Notes under the pieces: model-generated
Databases searched by the model: none
Seen by the model: only the letters and a program-made list of their open reading frames with translations
What the model was told of the DNA's origin: nothing
Shown: positions 31,393-36,909 of the stretch, piece by piece
How the letters are laid out: each line of letters opens with the position of its first letter
Numbering within the stretch: position 1 is the stretch's first letter
Program-made: the position numbers and the translations under genes
From: Synergistaceae bacterium
GTDB lineage: Bacteria > Synergistota > Synergistia > Synergistales > Aminobacteriaceae
Direction of reading: 5' to 3'
Assembly: GCA_031272145.1 (NCBI GenBank)
Contig: JAISUL010000046.1
Location: 1 to 36,909, forward strand
Length of the DNA: 36,909 nt

Positions 31393-32451
31393 ATGAAACG
31401 GACTGTGGCGGTAGGCGGCCTCAAGATCGGAGGCGGGGCGCCGGTTCGCGTCGAGAGCATGCTGAAGGTTCCTTTGTCGGACGAGGCCGGCTGCGCGGCG
31501 CAGTGCGAGCGGCTTCTGGCCGAGGGCTGCGAGATGGCGCGGGTCGCTCTGCCCGACGTAGCCTTGGCCGACGCTCTGGCTCGGCTGGTCAAGCGCTCCG
31601 CCCTGCCGCTCATGGCCGACGTCCACTTCGACCCGGCCATAGCCACGGCCGCGATGATGGCCGGCTGCCGCGCCGTGAGGATAAACCCCGGCAACATGCC
31701 GCCCGGCAGACTGGACGAGATGATCCGGGCAGCGAAGGACAGCGGCGTGGTCATCAGGGTCGGGGCAAACGGAGGCTCGCTGTCGCCGCGCCACAGGAGC
31801 GCCGGAGGGGACGGAGGCGTAGGCGCCGCCCTGTTCGAGGCCGTGAAGGAGCAGGCCGACCTGCTTTTGGATCGCGGCTTCGAGGACGTCATCCTCTCGG
31901 CAAAGAGCTCCTCCGTCGCCGACACGGTGAGGGCAAACGCGTTTCTGTCTCAGGCCTATCCGAGCCTGCCGTTCCACATCGGCATAACCGAGGCAGGCCC
32001 AGGCGACGCCGGCCTGGTCAAGAGCGCCGTCGGCATCTCGGCCATGCTGAGCCAAGGCATAGGGGACACCATCCGCGTGTCCCTGACGGACGAGCCAGAG
32101 CGCGAGGTGAGGGTCGGCTACGAGATACTGAAGTCGCTCGGCCTGAGGGCTCGCGGCGTCAACCTCATATCCTGCCCGACCTGCGGTCGGCGGCGCGCCG
32201 ACGTGAGGTCGCTGGTGGCCATGATCGAGCCCCTGCTGGCCGGCCTGCCCGACGGCACGACCGTGGCCGTGATGGGCTGCGAGGTGAACGGCCCGAGGGA
32301 GGCCAAGAACGCCGACTTCGGCATAGCCGGCTCGCCCGTGGGCGCGGTGCTCTTCAAGAACGGCCAGGTCGAGGGCGAGTACGACTACGACGCCCTGCCA
32401 AACGTCTTGCCGGGCTTCCTGAACACCCAGAACATAAATACGAGGACGTGA
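31393..32451 (+). CDS. ispG: 4-hydroxy-3-methylbut-2-enyl diphosphate synthase
   Basis: 352 residues. The TIM-barrel start includes VRVESMLKVPLSDE, PLMADVHFDPAIA and AVRINPGNM. The [4Fe-4S] ligands are Cys261 and Cys264 (SCPTCGRR) and Cys296 (VMGCEVNGPREAKNADFGIA). IspG reductively converts MEcPP to HMBPP in the MEP pathway, using ferredoxin or flavodoxin electrons; the PFOR in this window could supply reduced ferredoxin. ATG 31393 lies 7 nt after rseP with little visible ribosome-binding sequence, suggesting translational coupling. Confidence 0.96.
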   Translation: MKRTVAVGGLKIGGGAPVRVESMLKVPLSDEAGCAAQCERLLAEGCEMARVALPDVALADALARLVKRSALPLMADVHFDPAIATAAMMAGCRAVRINPGNMPPGRLDEMIRAAKDSGVVIRVGANGGSLSPRHRSAGGDGGVGAALFEAVKEQADLLLDRGFEDVILSAKSSSVADTVRANAFLSQAYPSLPFHIGITEAGPGDAGLVKSAVGISAMLSQGIGDTIRVSLTDEPEREVRVGYEILKSLGLRARGVNLISCPTCGRRRADVRSLVAMIEPLLAGLPDGTTVAVMGCEVNGPREAKNADFGIAGSPVGAVLFKNGQVEGEYDYDALPNVLPGFLNTQNINTRT

Positions 32452-32467
32452 TCAGCGTTGTTTGCTC

Positions 32468-32496
32468 TTGCAATTTCTAAAATGCCCCTGTACAAT
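32468..32496 (+). promoter_or_regulatory. Promoter of the UbiA glycan module
   Basis: TTGCAA (32468-32473), 17-nt spacer, TACAAT (32491-32496). The octamer tract starts at the next base, so transcription would begin inside the repeat. Confidence 0.6.
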
Positions 32497-32528
32497 GGGC
32501 AAGCGGGCAAGCGGGCAAGCGGGCAAGC
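32497..32528. repeat. GGGCAAGC octamer repeat (four units)
   Basis: Four exact tandem copies of GGGCAAGC followed by GGGG, directly downstream of the -10 box and ~55 nt before the first gene. No reading frame passes from the tract into that gene (TAA, TAG or another stop intervenes), so any effect would be on transcription start or leader RNA. Confidence 0.95.
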
Positions 32529-32582
32529 GGGGCGATAGCTGTCTCCAATTAACCTTTCCATATAACCACCCTAGCCGGGCAG

Positions 32583-33497
32583 GTGGCGCTTAGCTTGTTT
32601 ATCGCCGCCTCACCCTATCTCTCTCTGCTTCGCCCGAAGCAGTGGATCAAAAACCTGTTCGTCCTGATCCCCGCCATGTTCGTCTTCAAAAAAATGGAAG
32701 CGGGCGGCGCGTTAGCTCTATCCCTGACGCTCGCGGCCTTTTGCCTCTTCTCATCCGCCGTCTACATTATGAACGACCTCCGCGACGCCGAGAGCGACCG
32801 CCTCCATATGCGCAAACGTCGGCGCCCGATAGCGAGCGGCGAGGTCACGCCCAAACGCGCCCGCGCCCTTTGCGCGTCCCTCCTGCTCGCCGCGCTTTCG
32901 CTGTCGGCAGCCGCCGGCCTAGCGCCTGCCTCCATAGGCGCCGCCTATGTCCTGCTCAACGTCGCCTACTCCTTCCGGCTCAAGTCCATCCCAATCATCG
33001 ACGTGTTCTGCATAGCGCTGGGCTTCGTCCTGCGCGTCTACGCCGGAGGCGCGGCGATCGGCTTCCTCCCCTCCCCTTGGCTGATGCTCAACACGTTCTT
33101 CCTCTCGCTTTTCCTGGGGTTCGGGAAACGGCGCGGGGAGCTCCTGGCCGCGGCTTCGCCAGCCGAGAGCGTCCGCCCCGTGCTGGGCGAGTACAGGCCG
33201 GAGATGCTGAACTTCTTCCTGCTCACATCCTGCTCAATGACCCTCGTATGCTACGCCGTGTACACGATCGACGCGCCGACGGTCAGCTCCATAGGCTCGT
33301 CAGACCTCGTGTACACCGTGCCGGTAGCCGCGTACGGGGTTTTTCGCTACACCTTCACGCTGTTCCGGCAGGGGGAGCGCGAAGACGCCGACATAGCCGA
33401 AGCCGTCCTCTCCGACGGTGCGCTCCTGCTGGCCGTCGGATTATGGCTGCTTATGACGTTCGCCATCGTGCTTCGCGGCGGACTTTTCACACTCTGA
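32583..33497 (+). CDS. UbiA-family prenyltransferase, decaprenyl-phosphate phosphoribosyltransferase-like
   Basis: 304 residues with about eight membrane helices. SLLRPKQWIKNLFVLIPAMF near the N terminus and YIMNDLRDAESDRLHMRKRR with RRPIASGEV near residues 60-83 are the UbiA Asp-rich motif in the form seen in DPPR synthase (Rv3806c-like) proteins, which put phosphoribose on a polyprenyl phosphate. Prenyl-phosphoribose feeds arabinose or ribose glycan synthesis. The substrate here is inferred. GTG 32583 has little ribosome-binding sequence; a TTG at 32595 with AGGTGG upstream is a good alternative start. Confidence 0.8.
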   Translation: MALSLFIAASPYLSLLRPKQWIKNLFVLIPAMFVFKKMEAGGALALSLTLAAFCLFSSAVYIMNDLRDAESDRLHMRKRRRPIASGEVTPKRARALCASLLLAALSLSAAAGLAPASIGAAYVLLNVAYSFRLKSIPIIDVFCIALGFVLRVYAGGAAIGFLPSPWLMLNTFFLSLFLGFGKRRGELLAAASPAESVRPVLGEYRPEMLNFFLLTSCSMTLVCYAVYTIDAPTVSSIGSSDLVYTVPVAAYGVFRYTFTLFRQGEREDADIAEAVLSDGALLLAVGLWLLMTFAIVLRGGLFTL

Positions 33498-33511
33498 AAG
33501 GGGCTTTTCGA

Positions 33512-34546
33512 TTGAAGTATCTCATCACAGGCGGAGCTGGTTTCCTCGGCATAAACCTCATACGCTTTCTCCTGAGCAAGGGACACGAGATAACGTCGCT
33601 CGACATCGCGGACTTCGACTATCCCGAGCGCAGCGCGATACGCTCGGCCAAGGGCGACATACGCGACGCGGAGGCCGTCGAACAGTGCATGGACAGCGCG
33701 GAGGTCGTCGTGCACTGCGCGGCGGCGCTCCCGCTCTACAGCCGCGAGGACATAATCTCCACCGACGTGGACGGAACGCGCACCCTCCTCGAAAGCGCGG
33801 CGCGGCACGGCGTGCAGCGCTTCATACAAATATCCTCCACGGCGGTCTACGGAATTCCCGACCACCACCCGCTGCTAGAGACCGACAAGCTCGACGGCGT
33901 GGGCGCCTACGGCGAGGCGAAGATAGCAGCCGAGGCGCTCTGCTTCGACTTTCGCCGGCGCGGGCTTTGCGTGCCGGTCATAAGGCCAAAGTCCTTCGTC
34001 GGGCCGGAGCGGCTCGGAGTGTTCGCCCTCCTCTACGACTGGGCTGCCGACGGACACGGATTCCCGATGATCGGCAGCGGACGCAACCGCTATCAGCTCC
34101 TGGACGTCGAAGACCTCTGCGAGGCCATATACCTCTGCGCCACGCTCCCCGAGGAGAAGGCGAACGACACGTTCAACATCGGCGCCAAGGAGTTCACGAC
34201 GATGCGCGAGGACTGGCAGGCCGTTCTCGACGAGGCCGGCTTCGGCAAGAAGATACGCGGCTTCCCCGCCGCGCCGATGATATGGACTCTGCGCCTTCTG
34301 GAGGCGCTGCGCCTCTCGCCGCTCTACAAGTGGGTCTACGAGACCGCGTCTCAGGACTCGTTCGTGTCGATAGAGAAGGCGGAGCGCGTCCTGGGCTTCA
34401 GGCCCAAGCACTCCAACAAGGACGCGCTGATCCGCAACTACCGCTGGTATCTGGCGAACCGCGAGAGCTTCAAGAACGCCTCCGGCGTCTCTCACCGCGT
34501 CCCGTGGAAACAGGGCGTTTTGGCCTTGGCCAAGCGCTTCTTTTGA
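33512..34546 (+). CDS. NAD-dependent epimerase/dehydratase (extended SDR)
   Basis: 344 residues. The Rossmann motif YLITGGAGFLGINLIRF opens the protein; the catalytic Tyr-x3-Lys is in VGAYGEAKIAAEAL, with ISSTAVYG supplying the Ser/Thr. It belongs to the nucleotide-sugar epimerase/dehydratase superfamily. The start is TTG 33512 (AAAGGGG about 8 nt upstream), 14 nt after the prenyltransferase stop; the open frame further upstream is a shadow of that gene. In context it may act on a nucleotide sugar or a prenyl-linked sugar. Confidence 0.85.
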   Translation: MKYLITGGAGFLGINLIRFLLSKGHEITSLDIADFDYPERSAIRSAKGDIRDAEAVEQCMDSAEVVVHCAAALPLYSREDIISTDVDGTRTLLESAARHGVQRFIQISSTAVYGIPDHHPLLETDKLDGVGAYGEAKIAAEALCFDFRRRGLCVPVIRPKSFVGPERLGVFALLYDWAADGHGFPMIGSGRNRYQLLDVEDLCEAIYLCATLPEEKANDTFNIGAKEFTTMREDWQAVLDEAGFGKKIRGFPAAPMIWTLRLLEALRLSPLYKWVYETASQDSFVSIEKAERVLGFRPKHSNKDALIRNYRWYLANRESFKNASGVSHRVPWKQGVLALAKRFF

Positions 34547-34567
34547 TTACATAAGGAGGAGCCGCTG

Positions 34568-35314
34568 ATGCACGGCAACGAGCTTTCAAGTCTTTACAAG
34601 AACAGGTTTTCCTACCCCGACGCCACATCGCGCCGCAACGCGGTTTGGAAGGAGATAGTAGCCTGCGGCCTGCAGAGGTTCATCAAGGAAAACGACACAG
34701 TGGTCGACGTGGCCTGCGGCTACGGCGAGTTCATCAACAACGTCAGGGCAGGGCGGAAGATCGCCGTCGACCTGAACGCCGACTCCGCCGAGTACCTGGA
34801 CGGCGGCATAGAGTTCTACTGCCTCGACGCCCTCTCTATGTCGCAGTCGCAAAGCCTGCTGGGCGTGGCCGACGTAGTCTTCACCTCGAACTTCCTCGAA
34901 CACCTGCCGGACAAGTCCGCGGTGCTGCCGTTCTTGAACGAGGTTTCGGCGGTGCTGAAGCCGGGCGGCAGGTACATCACGATGGGGCCGAACATCCGCT
35001 ATTGCGCCGGCGAGTACTGGGACTACCTCGACCACAACGTGCCGCTCAGCTCCGCCTCAGTCACGGAGGCGCTGCAGATTTGCGGCTTCGCGATCGTCCA
35101 CACGACCGAGAGGTTTATCCCCTATTCGTTCAAGGGCTTCATGACAAGCAGCGCCCTCTCCTCTCCTCTCCTCTCCTCTCCTCTCCTCTCCTCTCCTCTC
35201 TCCTTCCATTATATCACTCCTCGCCAGGGTGTACTTGAAGGTGCCGCTGTTTTGGAGGTTCTTGGGGAAGCAGTTTTTGATCGTGGCGGAGAAATGCAGT
35301 GGATGATTCCTTAA
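34568..35314 (+). CDS. SAM-dependent methyltransferase with an internal CTCTC tract, C terminus currently out of frame
   Basis: 248 residues in the frame present. SAM motif I is VVDVACGYGEFINNV, followed by SNFLEHLPDKSAVLPFLNEV and LKPGGRYITMGPNI. At residue 197 it enters a CTCTC x9 tract translated as repeated LSSPL, then an unconvincing tail (FHYITPRQGV...). In the +1 frame the DNA after the tract reads LLARVYLKVPLFWRFLGKQF then LIVAEKCSG and stops at 35306, which looks like the real C terminus of this family. Ten units (or seven) would join the two. The third frame stops early at 35238. ATG 34568 has AAGGAGG upstream. Confidence 0.85.
   Translation: MHGNELSSLYKNRFSYPDATSRRNAVWKEIVACGLQRFIKENDTVVDVACGYGEFINNVRAGRKIAVDLNADSAEYLDGGIEFYCLDALSMSQSQSLLGVADVVFTSNFLEHLPDKSAVLPFLNEVSAVLKPGGRYITMGPNIRYCAGEYWDYLDHNVPLSSASVTEALQICGFAIVHTTERFIPYSFKGFMTSSALSSPLLSSPLLSSPLSFHYITPRQGVLEGAAVLEVLGEAVFDRGGEMQWMIP
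35156..35200. repeat. CTCTC pentanucleotide repeat, nine units
   Basis: Nine uninterrupted CTCTC units (45 nt, 15 codons) inside the methyltransferase gene. Five is not a multiple of three, so each slipped unit changes the downstream frame. This is the classic form of a phase-variation tract. Confidence 0.97.
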
Positions 35315-35327
35315 GGAGGAATAAGTA

Positions 35328-36554
35328 ATGGCGATTCTAAAGTCCGTGTTCCACAAGGTTGGATATGAGCTTTTCATATTCATAGTGCTGTTTATGGATC
35401 TAATGAGCAAGGTTGCTATGCCGAACGAACAAATAGATGCCTTCTTCACGCCGCCCTACCTGCTGTCGTACCGAGACGGCTTCGGGTCGCGCTTCTTCAT
35501 CGGGAGCGTCGTGTCCTTGTTCACCGACTACGCCTCCAGAAAGTTCCTGCGGATATTCATCACCGCGGCCCTGCTGTTGACGTGCGTGATGATGGCCGTG
35601 ATGGCAGGCAGGGTCATCAGGGCGGCCTCGGAGAAGACCAGGGCGTTCGTCATAGGCGTCAGCATCATCTTCTTTGTGTCGCCGGCATACGGCTATTTGT
35701 TTCCCAATTATAACTTCGGCAGGCTGGATACGTTTTTGATCCTGTTCACGCTGATTATGCTAGCCGTGGCGAGCAAGCCCGTGCTGCGCTGGACGATCCC
35801 CGTCCTGTGCCTGTGCGCCACGGCCACGCATCAGGTCTTCCTATGCACCTACGCGCCGCTCGTCATGCTTGTTCTGCTCTACGAGGCCGTGCGCTCGAAG
35901 ACCCGGTCGTCGGTCGCACTGCTGCTGGTCTCCGGCGCCGTGACGTTGGCGGCGTTCCTGTGCTTCCAGTTCATCAAGGGCGGCACAGCTTTCGCCTCAG
36001 CGCAGGCAATGGCGGACGCGCTCGCGCTCCGCACCAACGCCGAAATCAGCGTCGGCATGATCCAGTGGGAGTACTTCTCGAGCTTCCGTGAGCTCGTCCT
36101 TGGCGGTATAGGTATAGACTACACGCTACTGATCGAAAACGCGGTGATGCTCGTCCTGTTGTCGCCGCTTTTCGTGATGTTCCCCGTCTTTTGGCACCGC
36201 TGCTGGAAAAGCGGCACCGACGGACGGTGGATTTTCGTTCTGTCGGCACTCTTGCCTATTTGCACGCTGCCAACGTTCGTGTTGTGCGACTGGGGCCGGT
36301 GGACTGCGGCGATATTGATCTCGCAGTTCTGCATGGTGTATTGGTTCATATACCGGCAGGACAGCGCCGCAACCGCCGCCGCTGAACGTGTCGTCTGCAT
36401 GGTTACAAACATGGTGGTGCAGAAGCCCGCGTTTTTGCTATTCATAGCATGTCTGATAGCGTATCTGACGGCGCTGGGGAAGTTCAGCTACGCCTCGCTG
36501 CGGCTGCTCGATAACATGAGAGAGATAGTAATGCTTTCCCTCAAAGGCAGCTGA
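35328..36554 (+). CDS. Multi-spanning membrane protein, probable glycan-module glycosyltransferase (GT-C-like)
   Basis: 408 residues with about ten hydrophobic segments. Conserved-looking polar patches in loops include YRDGFGSRFFIGSV, FPNYNFGRLDTF and LCDWGRWTAA; such Arg/Asp loops are seen in polysaccharide-locus membrane proteins of GT-C or polymerase type. No specific family is recognised. AAGGAGGAATAA precedes ATG 35328. It ends the UbiA module, paralleling the membrane protein that ends the GtrB module at 11731. Confidence 0.65.
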   Translation: MAILKSVFHKVGYELFIFIVLFMDLMSKVAMPNEQIDAFFTPPYLLSYRDGFGSRFFIGSVVSLFTDYASRKFLRIFITAALLLTCVMMAVMAGRVIRAASEKTRAFVIGVSIIFFVSPAYGYLFPNYNFGRLDTFLILFTLIMLAVASKPVLRWTIPVLCLCATATHQVFLCTYAPLVMLVLLYEAVRSKTRSSVALLLVSGAVTLAAFLCFQFIKGGTAFASAQAMADALALRTNAEISVGMIQWEYFSSFRELVLGGIGIDYTLLIENAVMLVLLSPLFVMFPVFWHRCWKSGTDGRWIFVLSALLPICTLPTFVLCDWGRWTAAILISQFCMVYWFIYRQDSAATAAAERVVCMVTNMVVQKPAFLLFIACLIAYLTALGKFSYASLRLLDNMREIVMLSLKGS

Positions 36555-36572
36555 CCCGAGCGCGCGGGGAGC

Positions 36573-36650
36573 GGCCGTTGGAGAGCATGGTGCGAAGGGC
36601 TTGGGGCAGGCCTCCTGGCATGCCACTGGCCCTGCCCTTATCCCCCGGCG
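36573..36650 (-). pseudogene. Degenerate copy of the C-terminal region of the neighbouring Rpn/transposase-like gene
   Basis: 36573-36598 matches 36840-36865 at 25 of 26 positions. Translated on the minus strand the fragment gives ALRTMLSNG, against LLRTMLSSG in the intact gene, with a weakly similar stretch (KGRASGMPGGL) before it. It is a relic of a duplicated gene end. The rest of 36555-36730 holds nothing else I can support. Confidence 0.5.
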
Positions 36651-36730
36651 ATGCCCTCCACGAAGCACGCCGCCGTCCTTCATGGCGACCTCGGCGGTCT
36701 GCGATCTTCCTGCCGCTGTAGATTCAGACA

Positions 36731-36754
36731 AAAGGGAGCGTGGCCGCTCCCTTT
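36731..36754. terminator. Bidirectional intrinsic terminator
   Basis: Perfect 10-bp stem AAAGGGAGCG / CGCTCCCTTT with a 4-nt loop, flanked by ATTT on the plus strand and TTTTG on the minus strand. It can serve both the membrane-protein gene from the left and the gene entering from the right. Confidence 0.8.
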
Positions 36755-36765
36755 ATTTGCGTGCG

Positions 36766-36909
36766 TCAGGCCGTTTTCACGAGCTCCATAATCCGGTCGA
36801 CCGACATGCCCGTGTCGCGAGCCAGGGCGTCAGGGGTATGGCCGCTGGAGAGCATGGTGCGAAGGAGTTGGGCCATGCCTTCGAGCATACCCTTGGCCTC
36901 GCCCTCGGC
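36766..36909 (-). CDS. C-terminal end of an Rpn/PD-(D/E)XK transposase-family protein (truncated by window)
   Basis: The last 47 codons of a gene entering from the right edge, ending at TGA 36768-36766. The sequence AEGEAKGMLEGMAQLLRTML, then SSGHTPDALARDTGMSVDRI, has the Glu/Gly/Lys-rich helix followed by a small helix-turn-helix-like tail that ends many Rpn family recombination-promoting nucleases (PD-(D/E)XK putative transposases). The catalytic domain is outside the window, so the assignment rests on the tail alone. Confidence 0.55.
   Translation of the reverse strand, partial: AEGEAKGMLEGMAQLLRTMLSSGHTPDALARDTGMSVDRIMELVKTA

Noticed and set aside
32642-33511. A 634-codon fusion of prenyltransferase region and epimerase
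   Set aside because: The upstream part is Arg/Pro-rich out-of-frame reading of the UbiA gene; the SDR domain starts at TTG 33512.
1-36909. CRISPR array or tRNA genes
   Set aside because: I found no regularly spaced repeats of 25-40 nt with unique spacers and no cloverleaf with a GGTTCRANTCC arm. A covariance search would be needed to exclude an odd tRNA.

Overview
The window is GC-rich bacterial chromosome with frequent AUA, AGG and TTG/GTG-start usage. It encodes lipid A enzymes (LpxI, LpxB), so the cell is a diderm. It also carries a single-chain pyruvate:ferredoxin oxidoreductase and a dipeptide/oligopeptide ABC importer, which suits an anaerobic amino-acid or peptide fermenter. Together with LpxI in place of LpxH this resembles Synergistota; the assignment is inference from gene content, not from a marker gene.

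Layout. 1-615: edge of an IS607-family element (tnpB start, frameshifted serine recombinase). 683-2404: beta-class DNA methyltransferase fused to a nuclease-like domain. 2525-7064, minus strand: Gfo/Idh/MocA oxidoreductase, rpsT, an LpxB-like glycosyltransferase, lpxB and lpxI. 7108-8014: a PIN-toxin/antitoxin pair flanked by an internally deleted copy of its own antitoxin and promoter. 8093-11680: pyruvate:ferredoxin oxidoreductase. 11731-15145, minus strand: a surface-glycan module (GtrB-like glycosyltransferase, SAM methyltransferase, multi-spanning membrane protein). 15146-15759: no confident protein gene, but a striking ~318-nt element with perfectly complementary 13-nt ends. 15760-16621: an exported OB-fold-like protein and an orphan antitoxin followed by a 12-codon toxin stub. 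16770-25138: amidohydrolase, five-gene peptide importer, DUF2225 protein and a third ABC ATPase. 25179-32451: a protein of unknown function, a phospholipid methyltransferase-like protein, a DUF2156 protein, then cdsA-dxr-(small ORF)-rseP-ispG. 32583-36554: a second glycan module (UbiA-family prenyltransferase, epimerase, methyltransferase, membrane protein). 36573-36909: remnant and 3' part of an Rpn/transposase-like gene.

The most interesting theme is simple-sequence repeats at the two glycan modules. A CTCTC x9 tract lies inside one methyltransferase and throws its conserved C terminus out of frame. A GGAGCAC heptamer tract lies between a strong upstream start and the GtrB-like enzyme. A (TA)10 tract lies at the 5' end of the next methyltransferase. 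A GGGCAAGC x4 octamer sits directly after the -10 box of the UbiA module. Frame arithmetic on the first two shows that a gain of one unit would restore a longer or conserved protein. I infer a set of phase-variable (contingency) loci acting on a cell-surface glycan.

The genes fit together as envelope metabolism (lipid A, phospholipid head groups, isoprenoid carrier precursors, prenyl-linked glycans, RseP-type proteolysis) plus peptide uptake and pyruvate oxidation, interrupted by toxin-antitoxin and insertion-sequence debris.
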